A DNA stretch of 64,000 bases from Streptomyces diastatochromogenes (GTDB lineage Bacteria > Actinomycetota > Actinomycetes > Streptomycetales > Streptomycetaceae), in NCBI GenBank assembly GCA_026913215.1, contig JAPTYK010000001.1, forward strand, positions 6,944,001 through 7,008,000, in the 5' to 3' direction. Both the position numbers and the translations under genes were made by a program. Shown in pieces: positions 57,202 to 64,000 of the stretch (its first letter is position 1; each line of letters opens with the position of its first letter). Under the pieces are notes generated by a model, which saw only the letters and a program-made list of their open reading frames with translations, searched no databases and had not been told where the DNA came from.

Positions 57202-58713
57202 TCAGGTGCCGTAGAGCGCCCGGAGGGGGGCCTTGAGCAGCTTTCCGGCGGCGTTGCGGGGGAGTTCGGGAGCGAGGACGACGCTCCGGGGGATCTTGTA
57301 GCGGGCGAGCCGCCCCTCCAGGTGGGCGATCAGCTGCCCTTCGGTGACGGTCGCGCCGGCGCGGGTGACGACGACGGCCCGCCCCACCTCGCCCCAGCGG
57401 GCGTCGGGCACGCCGATGACGGCCGCCTCGGCGACGTCCGGGTGCCCGAGCAGGGCGTCCTCGACCTCGGCGGGGTAGATGTTCTCCCCACCCGAGATGA
57501 TCATGTCCTTGAGGCGGTCGACGAGCCGGACGTAGCCGTCCTCGTCGACGGTGGCCACGTCGCCCGACCGGAAGCGCCCCCCGTCGCGGAAGGCCGCGGC
57601 GGTCGCCTCCGGGAGGTTCCAGTAGCCGGGGGTGACGTTCGGCCCCGAGACGACGACCTCGCCCTTCTCGCCGGGCGCGGCCTCCTCGCCGGACGGCAGC
57701 AGCACCCGTACGTCGGTGAAGAAGTGCGGGACGCCCGCCGAACCGGCCCGGCTCAGCGAATCGGCCCGGTCCAGGATCAGGGCGCCCGGCGCGGTCTCCG
57801 TCATGCCGTACCCCTGGACGAAGGCGAGGCCCCGGTCGAGATAGGCGGCGGCGGTACGGCCCGGCACCGGGGCGCCGCCGCAGAGCAGGGTCCGCAGACT
57901 GGTCAGGTCCGCCTCCGTCCAGCCGGGGGCCGCCGCCATCGCGTCGTACATCGTCGGCACGCCGAACATGCGGGTCACGCGGTGCCGTTCGATCAGCCGC
58001 AGGGTGCGGTCCGGGTCGAAGGAGGACTCCAGGAGGACCGTGCCGCCCTTCAACAGGGTCGGCAGACAGCTCATGTTGAGCGCCGCCGTGTGGAACAGCG
58101 GCGCGGAGACCAGGGTCACCTCGTCGCCGGCGAGGTCGGTGTCGACGAGGACGTTGAGGCTGTTCCAGACGATGTTGCCGTGGGTGAGGACGGCGCCCTT
58201 GGAGCGGCCGGTGGTGCCCGAGGTGTACATGATGAGGCAGACGTCCTCGTGCCCCACCTCCTCGTCGAGCGGCTCCGCCGACGCGGCCGCGAGCAGCTCC
58301 TCGTACGGGGCCCCGGCCCGCCGTCCACGGCGAGGAGGGTGGCGAGGCCGCCCCTCCGCGAGCTCCGTCACCCGCGCGGCCGGCTGTCCGGCATGCACCA
58401 GGACGGCGCTGCCGGAGTCGGCCAGCTGGTGCAGCAGCTCCGGTACGGCGAGCCGGGTGTTCAGCGGGACGAACACCGCCCCGAGGAGCCCGGCCGCGAA
58501 GAGCGTCTCCAGGTACGCCGGACGGTTGGGGCCGAGATACGCCACCCGGTCCCCGCGCTCGACCCCGGCGCCCCGCAGGACGTGGGCCAAGCGGGCGCAA
58601 CGGTCGTGGAGTTCGGCGTAGTCGACCGCGCGGCCCTCGTGCAGGAGGGCGGTGCGCCGGGGCGACCTGCGGTCGCGGCGGGCGGGCCAGGAGCCGATGC
58701 CCTGGTTGCGCAT
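57202..58713 (-). CDS. Acyl-CoA synthetase (AMP-forming) with a compensated indel pair
   Basis: The 503-residue protein has the P-loop MYTSGTTGRSKGAVLTHGN, GYGMTETAPGAL, the GGRFRSGDVA core and a DMIISGGENIYPAEVE motif. The C-terminal lysine lies in RNAAGKLLKAPLRALYG. Around residues 120-135 the frame reads as Arg/Pro-rich nonsense, whereas another frame gives normal sequence, so two offsetting indels are present. It activates a free acid with ATP and CoA for the enzymes of the same operon. Confidence 0.88.
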   Translation of the reverse strand: MRNQGIGSWPARRDRRSPRRTALLHEGRAVDYAELHDRCARLAHVLRGAGVERGDRVAYLGPNRPAYLETLFAAGLLGAVFVPLNTRLAVPELLHQLADSGSAVLVHAGQPAARVTELAEGRPRHPPRRGRRAGAPYEELLAAASAEPLDEEVGHEDVCLIMYTSGTTGRSKGAVLTHGNIVWNSLNVLVDTDLAGDEVTLVSAPLFHTAALNMSCLPTLLKGGTVLLESSFDPDRTLRLIERHRVTRMFGVPTMYDAMAAAPGWTEADLTSLRTLLCGGAPVPGRTAAAYLDRGLAFVQGYGMTETAPGALILDRADSLSRAGSAGVPHFFTDVRVLLPSGEEAAPGEKGEVVVSGPNVTPGYWNLPEATAAAFRDGGRFRSGDVATVDEDGYVRLVDRLKDMIISGGENIYPAEVEDALLGHPDVAEAAVIGVPDARWGEVGRAVVVTRAGATVTEGQLIAHLEGRLARYKIPRSVVLAPELPRNAAGKLLKAPLRALYGT

Positions 58714-58724
58714 GGGGAACCCCC

Positions 58725-59608
58725 TCAGCGTCCGGTGAGACCGAGCAGCGCGGCCGCGTTCTCCTTGAGGATCTTCGGACGGACCTCGTCCTTGATCGGG
58801 AGCTCCGCGAAGTCCGCCAGCCAGCGGTCCGGGGCGAGCAGCGGGAAGTCGGAGCCGAACAGCACCTTGTCCTTCAGGAGGCTGTTGGCGTACCGGACCA
58901 GCTGCGGCGGAAAGTACTTCGGCGACCAGCCCGACAGGTCGATGTACACCTGCGGCTTGTGGGTGGCCACCGCGAGCGCCTCGTCCTGCCAGGGGAAGGA
59001 CGGGTGGGCGAGGACGATCCGCATGCCGGGAAGTCCGCGGCGACGTCGTCCACGTCCATCGGGTTCGAGTACTTCAGCCGGATGCCCCCGCCGCCGGGAG
59101 CGCCCGCGCCGATGCCCGTCTGCCCGGTGTGGAAGACGGCGATCGCGCCGGCCTCCTCGATCGCCTCGTACAGCGGATAGGCCATCCGGTCGTTGGGGTG
59201 GAAGGCCTGGATGTTCGGGTGGAACTTGAAGCCCCTGACCCCGAACTCCTCGACGAGCCGCCGGATCTGACGGACCGCCGCCTTCCCCTTGTACGGGTCG
59301 ACCCCGGCGAACGGGATGATCACGTCCGGGTTCTTCAGCGCAGCCTCGGCGATCTCCTCGTTCGGCACCGGCGGGGTGCCGGTCGCCGACTCCGCGTCCA
59401 CCGTGAACACCACGCAGGCCATCCGCCGTTCGCGGTAGTACGCGGCGATCTCCGGCAGCGTGGGGTGGCGGTGCTCCGCCTTGAAGTACGCGCCCGCGGC
59501 GGCGTCGAGCTCGGCGGAGAGCGAGGCCCCGCCCTTCGCGGACACCTCGGCGTGGGTGTGCACGTCGATGGCGACGAGCGCGTCGAGGTCCATCACGGCG
59601 CCGCTCAC
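58725..59608 (-). pseudogene. Amidohydrolase family 2 (ACMSD-like) protein, frameshifted
   Basis: The start is set at GTG 59608, which overlaps the SDR stop as GTGA; ATG 59593 (MDLDALVAIDVHTH) is a close alternative. The VHTH metal motif is near the N-terminus, followed by GVRGFKFHPNIQAFHPNDR, and, after a shift near 59.03 kb, VLAHPSFPWQDEAL and VLFGSDFPLLAPDRWL. Family 2 amidohydrolases include decarboxylases and hydrolases of aromatic or enol acids. Its place in an acyl-CoA operon is unusual and suggests a hydrolytic or decarboxylating step. Confidence 0.8.
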
Positions 59609-60516
59609 AGGACCGGGGCGGGGATGCCGACGGTCTCCGGGGTGCGCCCGACGGTCACCGGCCAGGCGGCCGCGATCGCCTCGGCGCTCCAGCCGCCGTC
59701 GGCGTACGCCACCGAGACCTCCTGGGGGTGCGACCACAGGGAGAGCTTGTCGCCGCCGATGCCGACGCACTGGCCGGTCACCCCGGCGGAGGCGTCCGAG
59801 GCGAGGAAGGTCACCAGACCGGCGACGTCCTCGGGCGTGCCGAAGCCCTCGCCCTTGCGCAGGCTGTCCGGGAACGCGACGCCGTCCTTCTCCAGGGCCT
59901 CGACGTGCGGGGCGAAGACGGGGATCGTCTTCGTCATCGCGGTCGCGGCGACCGGGACGACGGCGTTCGCGGTGATGCCGGCCTTCGCCAGCTCCATGGC
60001 CCAGGTGCGGACCATGGCGGCGATCCCGGCCTTGGCGGCGGCGTAGTTGGTCTGGCCGAAGTTGCCGCGCTGTCCTGCGGGGGAGCCCGCGACGACGATC
60101 CGGCCGCCCTCGCCCTGGGCGCGCATCCGCTCGACGGCGGCGCGGACGCAGGTGAAGGTGCCGCGCAGGTGCACCTCGACGACGGTGTCGAAGTCCTCGT
60201 CCGTCATCTTCCACAGCACCCGGTCCCGCAGGACGCCGGCGTTGGTGACCATGACGTCGAGCCGGCCGTACGCGTCGACGGCGCGGGCGACGAGGGCCTC
60301 GGCGGCCTCGGTGGAGCCGACCGGCACCACCTCGGCGACGGCCCGTCCGCCCTCGGCGGTGATCAGGCGCACGGCCTCGGCGGCGGCCTCGGCATCCACG
60401 TCGTTGACCACGACGGCCGCGCCGGCGGTGGCGAGCGAGCGGGCGTAGGCGAGGCCGAGTCCGCGGCCGCTGCCGGTGACGACGGCGACCTTGCCGGAGA
60501 GATCCACATGAGTCAT
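59605..60516 (-). CDS. Short-chain dehydrogenase/reductase (MFE-2-like)
   Basis: The 303-residue protein has the Rossmann motif VVTGSGRGLGLAYARSLATA, NAG in VMVTNAGVLRD, and the catalytic Ser/Tyr/Lys in VAGSPAGQRGNFGQTNYAAA then KAG. It resembles the (R)-3-hydroxyacyl-CoA dehydrogenase part of peroxisomal multifunctional enzyme 2. It is the first gene of the operon and is divergent from a PaaX-type regulator. Confidence 0.9.
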   Translation of the reverse strand: MTHVDLSGKVAVVTGSGRGLGLAYARSLATAGAAVVVNDVDAEAAAEAVRLITAEGGRAVAEVVPVGSTEAAEALVARAVDAYGRLDVMVTNAGVLRDRVLWKMTDEDFDTVVEVHLRGTFTCVRAAVERMRAQGEGGRIVVAGSPAGQRGNFGQTNYAAAKAGIAAMVRTWAMELAKAGITANAVVPVAATAMTKTIPVFAPHVEALEKDGVAFPDSLRKGEGFGTPEDVAGLVTFLASDASAGVTGQCVGIGGDKLSLWSHPQEVSVAYADGGWSAEAIAAAWPVTVGRTPETVGIPAPVL

Positions 60517-60672
60517 GAACGGGGGTCCTTTCCCGTGAACGCGGTGTGGGGCGCGGGGAATCGCGACCGGTCGCACACCGTCGGGCCAACAAGTTAGGCA
60601 TTCTTCTGTCGGCCGTCAACGAACTGCCGAATATTGGGGGCGGGTTCCCCGGACCCGCCCTACGCTGTCCCC

Positions 60673-61526
60673 GTGACGCAGCCCGCCCCGACCGCAGAGA
60701 CCGGACCTCCCGCCGAGCCCGGCGCTCCGCCCCGCCCCCAGTCCCTGATGCTGACCTTCTTCGGCATCCACGTCCTCGGCACCGGAACGGCCCTGTCCTC
60801 GGCGAGCGTGATCGACGCCTTCGCCCGCGTGGACGTCGGCGAGGACGCCGTCCGCTCCACGCTGACCCGCATGGTCGCCCGAGGACTGCTCGCCCGGCAC
60901 CGGCGCGGCCGACGGATGTACTTCTCGCTCACGCCCCGCGCCGCCGAGGTCCTCGCCGACGGCGAGGAGCGGATCCACCGCACCGGCGCCGTCAACCGGG
61001 GCTGGGACGGCACCTGGACCCTCGTCGGCTTCTCGCTGCCCGAATCCTGGCGCCGGGAACGCCACGACCTGCGCTCGCGCCTCGTGTGGGCGGGCTTCGG
61101 CCCGCTGCAGAGCGGCCTCTGGGCGGCCCCGGCCGGGTGGACGTCGCCCCCATCGCGGCCGAGCTCGGGCTCGGGGACCGTATCAGGGCCTTCCACGGCG
61201 AGACCGCCGCGCCCACCGAGGCCGGCCCCCTGCTCCGTACCGCCTTCGACGTCGACGCCATCGCCGAGGGCTACCGCGCCTTCCTGGCCCGCTGGGACGC
61301 CACCGCCCCCGCCGAGGCGCGCGACGACCTCGGCCGGCTGCTCCTGCTCCACACCGACTGGCTCGACCTGGTCCGCCGCGACCCGCACCTGCCCGCCGAA
61401 CACCTGCCCGCCGACTGGCCCGCCGAGGCCGCCGAGACGCTCTTCCGCGCACTCTCCGCCCGCTTCGAGCCGGGGGCCCGGCGGATCGCGGAGGAGATCC
61501 TCGACCGCTGGGAGCCGGAGACGTAA
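60673..61526 (+). pseudogene. PaaX-family regulator, frameshifted
   Basis: The GTG at 60673 gives QSLMLTFFGIHVLGTGTALS, then SASVIDAFARVDVGEDAVRS and MVARGLLARHRRGRRMYFSL, a PaaX-type winged helix. The central and C-terminal domains (WDGTWTLVGFSLPESWRRER and AIAEGYRAFLARWDAT) continue after a shift near 61.13 kb. PaaX proteins repress acyl-CoA catabolism and are released by CoA thioesters, matching the divergent synthetase-containing operon. Similar segments AACAAGTTAGGCATTC and AACGAACTGCCGAATA, 30 bp apart, lie in the gap as weak operator candidates. Confidence 0.8.
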
Positions 61527-61540
61527 CCGAGGGCGACCGC

Positions 61541-61676
61541 CCGCGCGGGGTCCCGTACCGGCTCACCCGAGGCCGGCGGCCCGCGCGGGGTCCCGTACTG
61601 GCTCGTCCGAGGCCGGCGGCCGCGCGGGGTCCCGTACCGGCTCACGCGAAGCCGGCGGACCCGCGCAGGGGTCCCG
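61541..61676. repeat. 39-41-bp tandem repeat, about 3.5 copies
   Basis: CCGCGCGGGGTCCCGTACYG units begin at 61541, 61581 and 61620, with a degenerate copy (CCGCGCAGGGG) at 61661. GGCCGGCGG closes each unit. It lies between the PaaX-type gene and the operator of the oxidoreductase and has no coding role that I can see. Confidence 0.7.
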
Positions 61677-61682
61677 ATCCTT

Positions 61683-61701
61683 ACGTCAACACCATTGACC
61701 T
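61683..61701. promoter_or_regulatory. TetR operator, copy 2
   Basis: ACGTCAA, CACCA spacer and TTGACCT. This is the same 19-bp architecture as the site at 47430-47448 with one arm mismatch. It lies 82 bp upstream of the oxidoreductase start. Confidence 0.68.
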
Positions 61702-61782
61702 TGTCGTGCGCGGCGGAGTCTCATGGGCGGCACTTCGGAGACTCCCCGCGCCGGGCGTCTCCGCGACCCCGAAGGAACCCCC

Positions 61783-63171
61783 ATGGACCACCTCAGCTCG
61801 CTCCGGGACGTCGAGCACACCCCGTTCTGGCTCGACGACCCCCGCCGCCGCAGGCCGCCCCGCCCTCGTCGGCGGCACCACCTGCGACCTCCTCGTGGTC
61901 GGCGGCGGCTACACCGGCCTGTGGACGGCCCTCATCGCCAAGGAGCGCGACCCCTCCGCCGACGTCGTGCTCGTCGAGGCCGAAGAGGTCGGCGGCGCCG
62001 CCTCCGGCCGCAACGGCGGATTCTGCGAGGCCAGCCTCACCCACGGCCTGGCCAACGGCATGGAGCGCTGGCCCGACGAGATCGGCCGGCTCGAACGCCT
62101 CGGCCGCGAGAACCTCCAGGCCATCGAGGACGCCGTCGAGCGCCACGGCATCGACTGCGACTGGGAGCGCACCGGCTCCCTCGTCGTCGCCACCGAGCGC
62201 TACCAGCTCGCGGGCCTCGCGGAAGAGGCCGAAGCCGCCGCCCGCCACGGAGGCGAACACCTCCTCCTGGACGCCGACGCCGTCCGCGCCGAGATCGACT
62301 CCCGACCTTCCTCGGCGGCCTGTGGAACAAGAACGACGTGGCCATGGTCAACCCGGCCCGGCTCGCCTGGGGCCTCAAGCGGGCCTGCCTCGACCTCGGC
62401 GTCCGCATCCACGAGCACACCCCCGCGACCTCGCTCGACGAACGCGGCGCGGTCGTCGGCGTCGGCACCCCCTACGGCCGGATCACCGCCCGCCGCGTCG
62501 CGCTCGCCACCAACGCGTACCCCTCCCTGCTCCGACGCCACCGCCCGTACACCGTGCCCGTGTACGACTACGCGCTGATGACCGAGCCGCTCACCGAGGA
62601 GCAGCTCGCCTCCGTCGGCTGGAGCCGCCGCCAGGGTTTCGCGGACTGCGCCAACCAGTTCCACTACGTCCGGCTCTCCGCCGACAACCGCATCCTCTGG
62701 GGCGGCTACGACGCCGTCTACCACGGCGGTCCCGTCCGCGCCGAGCACGACCGCAGGCCCGAGACGTACGCGACGCTCGCCGAGCACTTCTTCACGACCT
62801 TCCCGCAGCTGGAAGGGGTCCGGTTCAGCCACGCCTGGGGCGGGGCCATCGACACCAGCACCCGCTTCTGCGTCTTCTTCGACACGAGTCACCACGGCAA
62901 GGTCGCCTACGCCGCCGGCTACACCGGCCTCGGCGTCGGCGCCACCCGCTTCGGCGCCGAGGTGCTGCTCGACCTGCTCGCGGGCGAACACACCGAGCGC
63001 ACCGGCCTGGAGCTCGTACGCCGCAAGCCGCTCCCCTTCCCGCCCGAGCCCGTCCGCTCGATCGGCATCCACCTCACCAAGTGGTCCATGGCACGCGCCG
63101 ACCTGAACGAAGGCCGCCGCAACCTCTGGCTGCGCACCCTCGACCGCTTCGGCCTCGGCTTCGACAGCTGA
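61783..63171 (+). pseudogene. FAD-dependent oxidoreductase (DAO/PuuB-like), frameshifted
   Basis: The ATG at 61783 follows GAAGGA and gives MDHLSSLRDVEHTPFWLDD. After a shift near 61.85 kb the FAD motif DLLVVGGGYTGLWTALIAKE and SGRNGGFCEASLTHGL appear. After a second near 62.30 kb come NRILWGGYDAVYHGG and the C-terminal GYTGLGVGATRFGAEVLLDL. The layout resembles gamma-glutamylputrescine and glycine/sarcosine oxidases, which oxidise secondary amines. An MFS gene follows in the same direction. Confidence 0.82.
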
Positions 63172-63172
63172 G

Positions 63173-63235
63173 GCCCGACGGCTGAGGCTCCGACGGCCGG
63201 GGCCCCGACAACCGAGGCCCCGACGGCCGAGCGGC
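63173..63235. repeat. Short degenerate tandem repeat
   Basis: CCGACGGCTGAGG-like units of about 15 bp are repeated four times after the oxidoreductase stop. It may be simple-sequence drift. Confidence 0.4.
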
Positions 63236-63334
63236 CCGCCCGCACCCCTCCGCATCCCCCGCACCACCCCTCCCGCTCACGCAAGACCGCCGCACGGCCC
63301 GCCTCCCCGGGCCACGGCTGAGGAGAGACCCGAC

Positions 63335-64000
63335 ATGAACGCGTCCGAAGTCCGGCCTGCAGCCCCGGCGGCCGTGGAGCCGCAGGTCACCGCTCCGGCC
63401 GCCCGCCGAGGCGACCTGTTCCGGCTGATGCCCATGCTCACGGTGGCCAACGCCGCCATGTACATGCTGTACATGGGCATCGGAGCGGTCCTGCTGCCCG
63501 TCCAGGTCGAACTGATCGACCCGGCGAACAAGGTCGCCAACTTCGGTCTCGTCTCCGGCGTCGCCGCGATCTTCGCGACCCTCTTCAACCCGCTGGCCGG
63601 ACTCCTCTCCGACCGCTCGGGACGGCGCAACCCCTGGATCCTGTGCGGCGGTCTGGGAGCCCTCGGCGCGCTGGCGCTCCTCGGCGCCGCCCGCACGGTC
63701 CTCCTGGTCACCATCGGCTGGTGTCTCGTCCAGGCGATGACGAACGTCTACCAGGCGGCCCTCACCGCCGTCGTCCCCGACCGCGTCCCCGTCGAGCGCC
63801 GGGGCCTCGCCTCGGCGATGGTCGGCATCGGCACCCCCATCGGCTCCGCCGTGGGCATCTCCACCGCCGCCCTGTTCGTCCCCTCCGACATCGCCCTCGG
63901 CCACCTCGTGATGGGCGCGGTGATCGCCGGCGCGGCCGTCCTCTTCACCGCCGTCGTCCGCGAGCGCAGGCAGCCCAAGGCGGAACCGGTGCCGCTGCGC
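63335..64000 (+). CDS. MFS transporter, N-terminal part
   Basis: This open frame runs off the right edge. It starts at ATG 63335 with AGGAGAG upstream and encodes 222 residues with six hydrophobic segments (TVANAAMYMLYMGIGAVLLP first) and motif A as NPLAGLLSDRSGRRNPWILC. The Asp-Arg-Ser-Gly-Arg-Arg pattern fits sugar/cation-type or general MFS symporters. It follows the oxidoreductase by 163 bp and could import its substrate. Confidence 0.85.
   Translation, partial: MNASEVRPAAPAAVEPQVTAPAARRGDLFRLMPMLTVANAAMYMLYMGIGAVLLPVQVELIDPANKVANFGLVSGVAAIFATLFNPLAGLLSDRSGRRNPWILCGGLGALGALALLGAARTVLLVTIGWCLVQAMTNVYQAALTAVVPDRVPVERRGLASAMVGIGTPIGSAVGISTAALFVPSDIALGHLVMGAVIAGAAVLFTAVVRERRQPKAEPVPLR

Overview
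The window is high-GC actinobacterial DNA and looks like Streptomyces. The signs are strong GGAGG-type ribosome sites, frequent GTG and TTG starts, 4-bp ATGA/GTGA gene overlaps, secreted amylase and subtilisin genes, an AurF-type diiron oxygenase with its ferredoxin/reductase, and a pca/pob operon behind a tandem IclR regulator. No rRNA, tRNA, CRISPR array or intact insertion sequence was found.

Region 1 (1-13.1 kb) is a compact catabolic block whose ten complete genes are all unbroken. It holds a Zn alcohol dehydrogenase (cut by the window edge), an acyl-CoA synthetase/enoyl-CoA hydratase fusion, a membrane protein, a phytanoyl-CoA-dioxygenase-like enzyme, a TetR regulator, a gamma-glutamylation pair (glutamine-synthetase-like ligase and class I glutamine amidotransferase-like hydrolase), an SCP2-like protein, an HSL-type esterase, a Baeyer-Villiger-type monooxygenase, a 3-aminobutyryl-CoA ammonia-lyase-like hotdog protein and an MFS transporter. 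Three promoter regions share an unusual 13-bp-phased palindrome array. This suggests one TetR-controlled regulon for breakdown of a nitrogenous, probably alicyclic ketone or amine compound. I do not recognise it as a described pathway.

Region 2 (13.1-15.0 kb) is a scar. It has a frameshifted gene pair with abortive-infection-like features, then a 3' remnant of corA facing an N-terminally truncated propeller-like gene. Both are cut at about 14.99 kb, which marks a recombination boundary.

Region 3 (15-31 kb) holds chromosomal genes: a VOC protein, a Nudix hydrolase, a universal stress protein, a DUF5997/LysR-like pair, a Cyt delta-endotoxin-like gene preceded by four 12-bp iterations, a ferredoxin/reductase with an AurF-type oxygenase under twin 25-bp palindromes, a subtilase, a starch-binding alpha-amylase, and a MarR/MFS pair.

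Region 4 (31.6-48.2 kb) consists of regulator/effector pairs: an Lrp-like gene with MFS and M20 amidohydrolase, MerR with a double alpha/beta hydrolase, an oligopeptide-type ABC operon with LacI, and an amidohydrolase with TetR.

Region 5 (48.2-64 kb) is aromatic and acyl-CoA catabolism: tandem IclR, pcaIJHGBL-pobA, an SDR/amidohydrolase/acyl-CoA synthetase/MaoC operon with a PaaX-type regulator, and an FAD oxidoreductase with an MFS transporter. The last pair carries the same operator as the TetR/amidohydrolase pair at 47.4 kb.

From 13.3 kb onward most genes carry apparent single-base indels. Several compensate one another within a gene, so uncorrected sequencing or assembly errors in GC-rich runs are a likelier cause than mass gene decay. 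Such genes are labelled frameshifted and described as if intact.
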